DNA of 13,770 bases from Chloromonas sp. AAM2 (taxonomy: Eukaryota; Chlorophyta; Chlorophyceae; Chlamydomonadales; Chlamydomonadaceae). Shown here in pieces: positions 5,839 through 12,889 of this stretch. The stretch lies in assembly GCA_004335635.1 (NCBI GenBank), contig QAXH01006701.1, forward strand, positions 1,563 to 15,332. Direction: 5' to 3'. The notes beneath the pieces are model-generated. The model did not search any database. It saw nothing but the letters and a program-made list of their open reading frames with translations, and was not told the origin of the DNA. Made by a program: the position numbers and the translations under genes. Numbering within the stretch: position 1 is the stretch's first letter; each line of letters opens with the position of its first letter.

Positions 5839-7701
5839 CTAATTTAATTCCCAAATGGCGGCTGTTTTTGCTTCTACTTCGAAGTCTGTAGTGAGGTCTG
5901 TTTCTTGTCCGGACAACACATTAGTGCCCATTTTAAAATCATCCAGGATCTCGGCAAAGCGGTCGCGGTTCAGGGTAACGGATTCATCGCCGGCGTTCAT
6001 CACTACCATCACGGTTTGCTCTTCGTGGACGCGGAAATAGACGTATACGTTATTATTTGGCACAAAATGCACCAGTTCTCCCTCATGAATAGCGATCGCA
6101 TCTTTGCGCCAGGTAGTCAGTTCGCTCACCCAATCGATGATCTCGTTTTCTTTATCGGTGCGACCTTCTTCGGTGAATACGCTTCGGTCGTCATCGGGCC
6201 AGCCGCCGGGCATAGTTTGTCGCCAGCCTTCGTCGTCCCCACCCCGATTTTCATGCGCCATCATCAGCTCGGTTCCATAATAAACCTGCGGGATTCCGCG
6301 TGTGGTCATCAGGAAAGCATATGCCATTTTAAAATAATCTTCGTCTTTGCCCACGGTTTCATAAATACGCCCCATATCGTGATTATCCAGAAAAATGACG
6401 TTCAGCATCGGATCAGCGTACACAAAATCCTGAGACAGCACATAATATAATTTGCTGATTCCATTCAGCCAGCCGAAATCTTCGGTGAACGCTTGTCGGG
6501 CGGCGTTGGCAATCTGGAAATCAGTAACACTGGGTAAATGAGAATTATAGCCATCATCCACGCCGGGTTCATCGTATTGCCAGTAGGCTTCGGCGGGAAC
6601 TGTATTTACCCACGATTCTCCCACAATATTGAAATTCGGGTACGCTTCAAGCACTTCTTTGGCCCATCGTGCCATATACTCCTGATCGGGATAGACGTAT
6701 GTATCCATGCGAATGCCGTCAATGCCGGAATATTCGATCCACCAGATTGTATTCAGGATAAGATAATCAGCCAGTAATTCATTCTGCTGATTCAGGTCGG
6801 GCATTTCAGGTACAAACCAGCCGTTCATGAGTCGGTCAGAATCGTGTTCTGAAGCGTATGGATCGGAACCCACGGCTCCGCGAAAGTTCGTAGTGCCGTA
6901 TTTTTCGATATCATGCACCCAATCGGCCGTGGGCAGGTCTTTCATCCACCAGTGCTGATCGCCAATGTGATTATGGATCATATCCATGATCACTTTCATG
7001 TCTTTTTCGTGCGCCATTTCAATGAGCGCCTTGTATTCTTCATTACTTCCATAGCGCCGGTCAACGCGATATAGATCGGTGGCCGCATAGCCGTGATAAG
7101 CTCCATATTCAGCGTCCATATCATTTTCAATAATAGGGGTGAACCAGATGGCGGTCATGCCGAGATCTTTGATATAGTCGAGATGATCCATCACACCCTG
7201 AATATCTCCGCCCTGACGACGTTCGGGATCTGAGCGGTCAGCGGTTTCCAGCATCCCCTCGATCGAATCATTATCCGGATTACCATTCGCGAAGCGGTCG
7301 GGCATCATAAGGTAAATGACATCGGACGGGTCAAAACCCTGATGGCGGCCTTCGGTGGATTCGCGCGTCTTGAGCTCGTAGTTCAAGGACAGTTCTTCTT
7401 CCTCATTTGATAGCTTGATCTCAAAAACACCGGCTTTGGCTTTTTCGGAGATCTCAAAATACAGAAACAGGTAGTTGGGTGAATCTACCGCCAGCTGCCG
7501 GGTCAATTTCACCCCGGGATGATCTACGGTGGCGCGGTAATGTCCGAGTTTATCTCCGTATAGTTGAATCTGAAGCTCATTGACGGGCATTTGAGTCCAC
7601 CAGAAAGGCGGGTCAACCACTTCAATTTGGTCCGGCACCTGTGCCATCACCATCATATTCACAGTAAATAGTAAGAGCGCGAAGGAAAATACTTTTTTCA
7701 T
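5839..7701 (-). CDS. Periplasmic neopullulanase/cyclomaltodextrinase-like amylase (GH13, SusA-like)
   Basis: A 620-residue GH13 enzyme predicted to hydrolyse alpha-1,4 links in maltodextrins, cyclodextrins or pullulan. Residues 1-20 are a signal peptide cleaved at MA|Q. Residues about 22-112 form a beta-sandwich like the cyclomaltodextrinase N-terminal domain; the (beta/alpha)8 barrel follows from about 125. The GH13 regions are visible: DMIHNH at 240-245, GIRMD with nucleophile Asp333, GESW with acid/base Glu362, and FLDNHD with Asp442. A C-terminal beta domain spans about 535-620. Length and layout match the SusA neopullulanase family (about 617 residues in Bacteroides). With no lipobox it is probably soluble in the periplasm, acting on oligosaccharides imported by a SusC/D-type porin not present here. 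A LacI-type operator lies 59 bases upstream, similar to the one before the T9SS gene. The exact substrate cannot be read from sequence. Confidence 0.93.
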   Translation of the reverse strand: MKKVFSFALLLFTVNMMVMAQVPDQIEVVDPPFWWTQMPVNELQIQLYGDKLGHYRATVDHPGVKLTRQLAVDSPNYLFLYFEISEKAKAGVFEIKLSNEEEELSLNYELKTRESTEGRHQGFDPSDVIYLMMPDRFANGNPDNDSIEGMLETADRSDPERRQGGDIQGVMDHLDYIKDLGMTAIWFTPIIENDMDAEYGAYHGYAATDLYRVDRRYGSNEEYKALIEMAHEKDMKVIMDMIHNHIGDQHWWMKDLPTADWVHDIEKYGTTNFRGAVGSDPYASEHDSDRLMNGWFVPEMPDLNQQNELLADYLILNTIWWIEYSGIDGIRMDTYVYPDQEYMARWAKEVLEAYPNFNIVGESWVNTVPAEAYWQYDEPGVDDGYNSHLPSVTDFQIANAARQAFTEDFGWLNGISKLYYVLSQDFVYADPMLNVIFLDNHDMGRIYETVGKDEDYFKMAYAFLMTTRGIPQVYYGTELMMAHENRGGDDEGWRQTMPGGWPDDDRSVFTEEGRTDKENEIIDWVSELTTWRKDAIAIHEGELVHFVPNNNVYVYFRVHEEQTVMVVMNAGDESVTLNRDRFAEILDDFKMGTNVLSGQETDLTTDFEVEAKTAAIWELN

Positions 7702-7760
7702 GGATCTAACATTTTTATTGATACGGTGCTATGATAACAAGCTTGCAGACCATTTTCTTA

Positions 7761-7774
7761 TGTAAATGCTTTCA
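7761..7774. promoter_or_regulatory. LacI/GalR-family operator (imperfect, before the amylase gene)
   Basis: TGTAAATGCTTTCA matches 11 of 14 positions of the perfect palindrome at 3074-3087 and departs from the cre consensus TGWAANCGNTNWCA at one position only. It lies 59 bases before the amylase start codon, close to the 68-base spacing before the T9SS gene. Most of the remaining gap up to the repeat at 7850 shows no other recognisable signal. Confidence 0.6.
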
Positions 7775-7849
7775 TGGAAGGGTGGGATTCATATAGGTGA
7801 TTATCTAAATCTCTTTGAGGTCATTTCCGTGGGGAATTCAAGGTGGGCT

Positions 7850-8299
7850 TTGGGCTTAAATGAAGTCCGTGCTAAGGAGTAACTTATTGCCCCAAAGGTC
7901 CTCTCCCTCGCTGTATGAGCAAGCTCATTTCGCGTTCCCTCTCCAAAGAGGGACAGGTTCTTGCCAATGCCAGGATTTCTGTGTCCCTTCGGAGGGACAA
8001 GAAGAGCGAGCCCGCTCGCTGCTTCGGGGGAGGACCGTGGCTAAGGGCTGTTCCCTTTTTTCTACGTACCAACTTCAGTTCTACATCATAAATTTGAGGC
8101 ACAGCCTTTGGAGATCTTTGGGAATCGTACATTTTTGTTGATGGTAATTTTTTTGGTGGGGAATCGCGGATTTTGCGGATTTTGTGATTGCACGGATTTT
8201 TTTGGCTCGCGGATTTGCGTTGAATTTCATTGACCGGCTTTTAATTTGCTTTGGTGGGCATCAATTTTGCAAGTGTAATGAACCTTGGGTACAGTGGGG
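7850..8299 (+). repeat. Structured dispersed repeat, copy 6 (central deletion)
   Basis: All outer landmarks and the four core hairpins are kept, but about 50 bases between TTCTTGCCAATG and TGTGTCCC are missing, removing the central arm. The tail is full length, with repeated GCGGATT. It follows the amylase promoter region and runs directly into copy 7. Confidence 0.92.
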
Positions 8300-8806
8300 T
8301 TTATCGGACAGGTATGGGCTTAAATGAGGGTCGTGCTAAGGAGTAACTACTTGCCCCAAAGTCCTCTCCCTCGCTGTATGAGCAAGCTCATTTTGCGTTC
8401 CCTCTCCGAAGAGGGACAGGTTCTTGCCAATGAAACCAATTTTGGCTTTCCTTCTACATTATTGATACAGTAAAGAACCTTTGTCCCTTTGGAGGGACAA
8501 GAAGAGCGAGCCCGCTCGCTGCTTCGGGGGAGGACTGTGGCCAAGGGCGGTTCCCTTTTTTCTACGTACCAACTTCAATTCTACATCATAAATTTGAGGC
8601 ACAGCCTTCGGAGATCTTTGGGAATCGTACATTTTTTGTTGATGGTAATTTTTTGGGTAGGGAATCGCGGATTGGGCGGATTTTGTGATTTCGCGGATTA
8701 TTTTTGGCTCGCGGATTTGGGTGGAATTTTCTTTGCCTATCTTCAATGTGCTTTGGGAGGGCTTATCAACTTTTGCAAGTGTAATGAGCCTGGGTTACTG
8801 TGAGCG
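8300..8806 (+). repeat. Structured dispersed repeat, copy 7 (full length)
   Basis: A complete unit with the ACCAATTTTGGCTTTCC centre and AGCGAGC-CC-GCTCGCT hairpin. ACAGGTTCTT faces AAGAACCT-type sequence across the central arm. The tail shows several GCGGATT steps and ends GTAATGAGCCTGGGTTACTG, directly followed by copy 8. Confidence 0.92.
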
Positions 8807-9059
8807 TTTATAGGATTGGTATGGGCTTAAATGAGGGCCGTGCTGAGGGATAGCTCATTGCCCCAAAGGTCCTCTCCCTCGCTTATGAGCAAGCTCATTA
8901 CGCGTTCCCTCTCCGAAGAGGGACAGGTTTCTTGTCAACGATACCAATCTCAGCTTTCCTTCTACAATATTGATGGAGTAAAGTACCTGTGTCCCTTTGG
9001 AGGGACAAGAAGAGCGAGCCCGCTCGCGGCTTCGGGGGAGGACTGTGGCTAAGGGCTAC
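8807..9059 (+). repeat. Structured dispersed repeat, copy 8 (core only)
   Basis: The last unit of the three-copy array. The core is intact with GCGAGC-CC-GCTCGC, but similarity stops right after CTGTGGCTAAGGGCT, so the 3' extension is absent, as in copy 1. The centre (ATACCAATCTCAGC) is intermediate between the two main central variants. The Y1 transposase gene begins about 220 bases further on. Confidence 0.92.
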
Positions 9060-9136
9060 ACCATGTTTGCCTGAAAGCGGGTTCTTTGGAATTCACTAAA
9101 CCATAAAATTTACAGAATCTTTAATATAGAGCTTCC

Positions 9137-9230
9137 GCATCCTAAAAGGATGCAAAAAGAATAACTCCTGATGAAGCTTGCGAAATCCGGAGTTATAAAA
9201 CCACCAACATAACCAACCCTAAACGGGTTG
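9137..9230. repeat. Left flank of the Y1 transposase: hairpin cluster
   Basis: Three perfect inverted repeats lie before the transposase: GCATCC-TAAAA-GGATGC (9137-9153), ATAACTCC (9161-9168) with GGAGTTAT (9189-9196), and CAACCC-TAAAC-GGGTTG (9214-9230). Subterminal hairpins recognised as single strands are the hallmark of IS200/IS605 ends and of REP sequences paired with RAYT transposases. The exact element end cannot be fixed by eye. Confidence 0.65.
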
Positions 9231-9280
9231 AAGAACTAGTGTGATAAGCCCATATTCCGTAAAAACATTCGGGCTCCATT

Positions 9281-9727
9281 ATGAGTACATATACACAACT
9301 TTTATATCAAATCGTATTTAGCACAAAAAATAGAACTCCATGCCTAACTAAACCTAACCGTAAAAAATTGTTCAAATATGTTTGGGGTATACTTAATAAT
9401 AAGAACTGTCATTTATATCGGATTAACGGAGTAGAAGATCATCTCCATATTGTAACACACATTCATCCTACTGAAGCTGTTTCTTATTTGATAAAAGACC
9501 TAAAAACTGCGAGCAATAGATTTATTAAAAGAGAACAGTTATTTCCTAATTTTGTTGGATGGCAAGGTGGGTATGGGGCATTTACGTACAGCATGAAGGC
9601 TAAAAACCGTCTCATCGAATACGTAAAAAATCAAGAAGAACATCATAAAAAAGTAACTTTTCGTGAGGAATATAGAGCTCTTCTTGAGGAGCATAAGATT
9701 GATTTTGATGAAAAATATCTGCTTTAA
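9281..9727 (+). CDS. Y1 (HUH) transposase, IS200/IS605 TnpA or REP-associated (RAYT) type
   Basis: A 148-residue single-domain Y1 transposase, the usual length for the family. The HUH metal-binding motif is His54-Leu-His56 in VEDHLHIVTHIHP. The WQGGYGAF block is at 94-101, and the catalytic tyrosine is probably Tyr114 in EYVKNQEEHHKK. These enzymes cut and join single-stranded DNA at hairpins, mobilising IS200/IS605 elements or interacting with REP palindromes. All key residues are present and there is no frameshift, so it may be active. No tnpB or iscB accessory gene accompanies it. AACCC-type hairpins lie on both sides, favouring a small element of about 0.7 kb or a REP/RAYT pair. IS200 TnpA and RAYT cannot be separated firmly without a phylogeny. 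Confidence 0.93.
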   Translation: MSTYTQLLYQIVFSTKNRTPCLTKPNRKKLFKYVWGILNNKNCHLYRINGVEDHLHIVTHIHPTEAVSYLIKDLKTASNRFIKREQLFPNFVGWQGGYGAFTYSMKAKNRLIEYVKNQEEHHKKVTFREEYRALLEEHKIDFDEKYLL

Positions 9728-9736
9728 AGTATATTA

Positions 9737-9838
9737 AACCCTTCCAGGGTTCTCAGCTTTAATTTTAAAGTGCCACGGGTTATCTGAACTCATGTTCAAT
9801 TAACCCGTGGTTAAAAATATACAACCCCATTCGGGGTT
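9737..9838. repeat. Right flank of the Y1 transposase: hairpin cluster
   Basis: AACCCT-TCC-AGGGTT (9737-9751) follows the stop codon by nine bases. Then CCACGGGTTA (9773-9782) pairs perfectly with TAACCCGTGG (9801-9810), and AACCCC-ATTC-GGGGTT lies at 9823-9838. The AACCC/GGGTT arms repeat those of the left-flank hairpin at 9214-9230, suggesting a common ancestry or recognition. Confidence 0.65.
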
Positions 9839-10006
9839 AAGCTTTGCTGGAGTAAGCTTCTATTATGAACATCCTGTATGCACACGCATTTTAGATTCCT
9901 CACCTATTCTTAAATATTTATCCCGCTGAATAACATTCCTATTTTGGCTACTCAGGAAATTTGTACATTTTATGTTTTCAAACTGCAATACGATCATACC
10001 TTTTTT
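9839..10006. other. AT-rich intergenic leader before the DUF432-MscS operon
   Basis: This stretch probably holds the promoter of the operon that starts at 10007. I could not identify a convincing promoter motif or ribosome-binding site. An in-frame TTG at 9944 would lengthen the first gene by 21 residues, but this looks like non-coding leader. Confidence 0.4.
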
Positions 10007-10783
10007 ATGGCACAAACGATTTGGAATACGTATCAAATAGATGAAGGCGCCGATCCTTTACATTTAACTTTGGATGCTCTCCATCTTTGGATAAAAAAAG
10101 ACAACGAGGAGTTTTGGATCTCGAAGAAATATGCCACTGAAAAAGATCCTGAGCCTACAGCAGATGAGGAAAATGAGTGGTCTCGCTGGGCGCCGAAGGA
10201 AAATGAACATGCTATCGATGTACAACCTGTTTTTCCTGATTTGCCGGTGATCGTTAGTTCAGAATTTCCACTCAGGCTGATCCCTGGCGCTAAAATCAAG
10301 ATCTACTGCCGAATTCCCGTATGGATGAAAGTCAGCGTAAAGAAATCGGACTATGTGCTGCAGGAAATACCCGCTGTTAAGCTCTCCCGCACGTGGTTTG
10401 GCACACCGATTGAAGGGGAGCTCTGTTACTGGCTTACGAGCAAAGCAAGGCGAACGCTCGTTGATGTGGAAAAAAAACCATATCTCATCAACTGCCCGAT
10501 CGAGATCACCAATAAATCGGACAAAGACCTTACCTTTGAACGTTTTTGTTACCGGGTGGAACGTCTTGGCATCTACCTGCTAAACGATGAGTTATGGGCT
10601 GATGAAACCAAGATTGTTTATCAGGGCGAGGAGCAACACAGTGATGTTTCCATGACCGGTAAACTTCCTGCTGATCTGGGCAAAGGAAAACTGATTTCAA
10701 AACCCCGAAATCCTGTATCCAAAAGCCTGGCTACACGAACTTTCAAAATGCTATTTGATGATACCCTAATTTCTGCACGTTAA
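10007..10783 (+). CDS. DUF432-like protein, predicted partner of the MscS channel
   Basis: A 258-residue soluble protein with no signal peptide or membrane helix. I believe it belongs to the DUF432 family, whose members are often encoded beside or fused to MscS-type channels; this is from memory and context, not a search. It is rich in charged and beta-forming residues (VIVSSEFPLRLIPGAKIKIY, LTFERFCYRVERLGIYLL) and ends in a basic stretch. The frame extends to a TTG at 9944, but the ATG at 10007 is the better start. The stop is 12 bases before the MscS start codon, so the two are almost surely one operon. A cytosolic role in modulating or sensing for the channel is inferred. No catalytic motif was seen. 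Confidence 0.72.
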   Translation: MAQTIWNTYQIDEGADPLHLTLDALHLWIKKDNEEFWISKKYATEKDPEPTADEENEWSRWAPKENEHAIDVQPVFPDLPVIVSSEFPLRLIPGAKIKIYCRIPVWMKVSVKKSDYVLQEIPAVKLSRTWFGTPIEGELCYWLTSKARRTLVDVEKKPYLINCPIEITNKSDKDLTFERFCYRVERLGIYLLNDELWADETKIVYQGEEQHSDVSMTGKLPADLGKGKLISKPRNPVSKSLATRTFKMLFDDTLISAR

Positions 10784-10795
10784 TACTCCCTGATC

Positions 10796-11734
10796 ATGCA
10801 ACAAGATACTTCTATAACATCTCCTGACTCTGCCATTGCTGATACAACCTCGGCTCTTTCAAATATTGATTTGACTGCTTATGTCTCTGAAGAATTTCTG
10901 ACCACGCTTTTGCAACTGGTAGTCATTTTTGTGATCGGGCTTCCCCTCATATTTATGATACGTCGATGGGTTCGCTCTTTTTTCACCAAAAAATATGCCA
11001 CGCATTATGGCATGCTGGCTGGCAAAGTGGTCTTTTATACCGGGCTTGTCATTTTGACCATCATGGTGATGGGACAACTTGGATTCAGCCTGGCACCGCT
11101 TCTGGGAGCCGCCGGAATCTTAGGTGTGGCACTGGGTTTTGCTTCCCAAACGAGTGTATCCAATATAATCAGCGGATTATTTTTGATTGCCGAACAGCCT
11201 TTTAAAGTGGATGACATTATTACTGTGGGAACAAATTCCGGGTTTGTGCTTTCTATCGATATGCTGTCCGTTAAGATGCGAACGTTTGATAATCGCTTTG
11301 TGCGCATTCCGAACGAAATGATCATCAAGCAGGAGGTTATCAACAATACAAAATTTCCGATTCGGCGATTTAATGCCAGCGTTTCCGTGGCTTACAAGGA
11401 AGACATCTCCAGGGTTCGTGAAATACTGCTGGATGTGGCTGAGAAGAATGAATACGCCTTATCCGAACCAGCGCCCCTGGTCATTTTTGATATGTTTGGG
11501 CAGTCATCGATTGACCTGCTGCTGCTCGTCTGGGCGCCCAAAGATGAATACATCCAGCTGAAAAACAGTATCAATGAAGAAGTGAAAGCCCGGTTTGACA
11601 AAGAAGACATCGAGATCCCGTTCCCTCATGTTTCCATCTATTCCGGGGAGGCGAGTAAATCCATTCCTATAGAACTCATTAGCGGGCAATTGGATGAATT
11701 GAAGCCGGAAGATGAAGAGAAAAATAAGAAGTAG
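10796..11734 (+). CDS. MscS-family small-conductance mechanosensitive ion channel
   Basis: A 312-residue inner-membrane channel that would open under membrane tension to release solutes during osmotic downshock. An N-terminal segment of about 33 residues precedes three membrane helices: about 34-56, 74-94 and 97-130. The pore helix carries the MscS signature, with Gly/Ala packing in LLGAAGILGVALGFASQTS and SGLFLIAEQPFKVDD (126-140). The cytoplasmic beta domain includes DNRFVRIPNE (165-174), and the alpha/beta cage domain ends with IEIPFPHVSIY (272-282). The last 20 residues are highly charged (DELKPEDEEKNKK). Size is close to E. coli MscS (286 residues). It is the second gene of an operon with the DUF432-like protein. 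Confidence 0.93.
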   Translation: MQQDTSITSPDSAIADTTSALSNIDLTAYVSEEFLTTLLQLVVIFVIGLPLIFMIRRWVRSFFTKKYATHYGMLAGKVVFYTGLVILTIMVMGQLGFSLAPLLGAAGILGVALGFASQTSVSNIISGLFLIAEQPFKVDDIITVGTNSGFVLSIDMLSVKMRTFDNRFVRIPNEMIIKQEVINNTKFPIRRFNASVSVAYKEDISRVREILLDVAEKNEYALSEPAPLVIFDMFGQSSIDLLLLVWAPKDEYIQLKNSINEEVKARFDKEDIEIPFPHVSIYSGEASKSIPIELISGQLDELKPEDEEKNKK

Positions 11735-11861
11735 ATCAACTTTGAACATTGAAGGCTCAGAAACAGAAGCGGATTATTTTTAGTATGAGGCGGAGCCTCG
11801 ATCGGGCATTCAGCAGCAGAGCAGCGGAACGAGGACCAAGAATATTAATTCCTCTTTTAGT
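11735..11861. other. Intergenic hairpin remnant
   Basis: GAGGC-GGA-GCCTC (11787-11799) is a perfect short hairpin just after the MscS operon, followed by GCATTCAGCAGCAGAGCAGC, which resembles a degenerate member of a dispersed hairpin-repeat type. No T-run follows, so it is at best a weak terminator. Confidence 0.4.
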
Positions 11862-12056
11862 ATGGATAAACTAATAATAGGTATCATTTTACTAATTATA
11901 TCAGTTCCAGCGAATTATGCTTGGTACCGATTTGAAAAGAATAAACCTTATCAAGATGATGATGGAGGACATTATATGCTAAAGTATTCCGCCATTGCAT
12001 CTTTAATATTTGCTGTTATTTATATTGCATCCTTTTTTATAGAAAACCATTCTTAG
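11862..12056 (+). CDS. Small two-helix membrane protein, orphan
   Basis: A 64-residue protein with an N-terminal hydrophobic helix (about 4-22, LIIGIILLIISVPANYAWY), a short polar acidic loop (YQDDDGGHY), and a second helix (about 41-59, YSAIASLIFAVIYIASFFI). This fits a small hairpin-topology inner-membrane protein. It starts a run of three AT-rich plus-strand genes whose composition differs from the flanking genes. No family is recognised. It could be lineage-specific or recently acquired. Confidence 0.6.
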   Translation: MDKLIIGIILLIISVPANYAWYRFEKNKPYQDDDGGHYMLKYSAIASLIFAVIYIASFFIENHS

Positions 12057-12130
12057 CATATATAATTATGTTGCTTTTCCTCTACTCGAGGTTCGGATTC
12101 TTATCATAAATTTGATAGAAGTTGATAATT

Positions 12131-12616
12131 ATGAGATTTGCTTTATTTATAGCAGTTATATTTTGTTCATGTTCAAAATTTGATGGGAATATTAATCTAT
12201 TGAATTATGATTATGATAAGGTTGAAATATACTTCTCAGGTTACTCTGAAGACTATATTACTGAAGAAGAAATCGAAATTCTCAATTTAGGTCCAGATGA
12301 AGTTAGAAAGTTAAATGAGCTAAAAAACCAATATGAACACACCTGGTTTGCAAATAGAAAAGGAACAGATTTTACGATTGACCTAATTTTTACTAATTCT
12401 AAGTCAGGTAGTCAATTGTTAATTCGTATTCTAAAAAGTATAAACTCTAAGCCAACTATTATTTATGGCAAGGGCACTTTATTTGATATGACTTACAGAA
12501 ATGACTCGCTTTTTAAATATGTGTCTCATTTAATGAGATTAGATGTAATAAAGCAACATTCGGGAAGTATTAATCAAGAAAAGTATAATGAACTCATTTT
12601 AAAAATGAATCATTAA
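12131..12616 (+). CDS. Small putative lipoprotein, orphan
   Basis: About 161 residues. The frame runs back to a TTG at 12122, but the ATG at 12131 starts directly on a hydrophobic signal (MRFALFIAVIF) followed by CSCSKF. Cys14, or less likely Cys12, would be the lipidated residue, although the lipobox is atypical. The mature part is charged and AT-rich in codon use, with no motif I recognise (YDKVEIYFSGYSEDYITEEE, GKGTLFDMTYRNDSLFKYVS). A 60-base sample at 12181-12240 is 27% GC, far below the rest of the window, which suggests a distinct origin or a poorly constrained gene. Confidence 0.6.
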   Translation: MRFALFIAVIFCSCSKFDGNINLLNYDYDKVEIYFSGYSEDYITEEEIEILNLGPDEVRKLNELKNQYEHTWFANRKGTDFTIDLIFTNSKSGSQLLIRILKSINSKPTIIYGKGTLFDMTYRNDSLFKYVSHLMRLDVIKQHSGSINQEKYNELILKMNH

Positions 12617-12638
12617 TAAAACCTCAGTCACTAGTAAT

Positions 12639-12833
12639 ATGTTATCAGGTTTTATCGCTCAGATAGTAGGTTATCTTGTTAGAAAAAGTAGCAAAATTTT
12701 CGGATTCCCAAAGAAGCATGATTATGAAGAAATGGATGACTATGAAAAAATTATTGATGATTATAAAGACTTTTTCTTAGGGTTTGAGATAATAATGTTG
12801 CTGATTTTTATCATATTATATCTTAGGTGGTAA
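12639..12833 (+). CDS. Small membrane-associated protein, orphan
   Basis: A 64-residue protein: a weakly hydrophobic, basic N-terminal segment (MLSGFIAQIVGYLVRKSSK), an acidic middle (EEMDDYEKIIDDYKD) and a strongly hydrophobic C-terminal helix (about 45-62, LGFEIIMLLIFIILYL). It begins 22 bases after the preceding gene and may be co-transcribed with it. No family is recognised; it is short and could be spurious, but the tail-anchor-like arrangement is coherent. Confidence 0.5.
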   Translation: MLSGFIAQIVGYLVRKSSKIFGFPKKHDYEEMDDYEKIIDDYKDFFLGFEIIMLLIFIILYLRW

Positions 12834-12849
12834 TGATGTCCTCACTTCT

Positions 12850-12889
12850 AAATTCAATGTTCCTTATTCAATATTCGATATTCCTATCC
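12850..12889. repeat. Short AT-rich palindromic motif between convergent genes
   Basis: AATAT-TCG-ATATT (12870-12882) is a small perfect hairpin within TTCAATATTCGATATTCC, lying between the stop codons of convergent genes. It could act in transcript ending for the M20 gene, but it is AT-only in the stem and is more likely a short dispersed motif related in style to 1-60. Confidence 0.4.

Noticed and set aside
5905..6450. Long plus-strand frame opposite the amylase
   Set aside because: The minus-strand frame carries all GH13 catalytic motifs, so this is a shadow.
7850..9059. CRISPR array
   Set aside because: Units are 400-500 bases long and similar throughout, with no short constant repeats separated by unique spacers and no cas genes.
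11787..11799. Intrinsic terminator after the MscS operon
   Set aside because: The stem is only five base pairs and no T-run follows.
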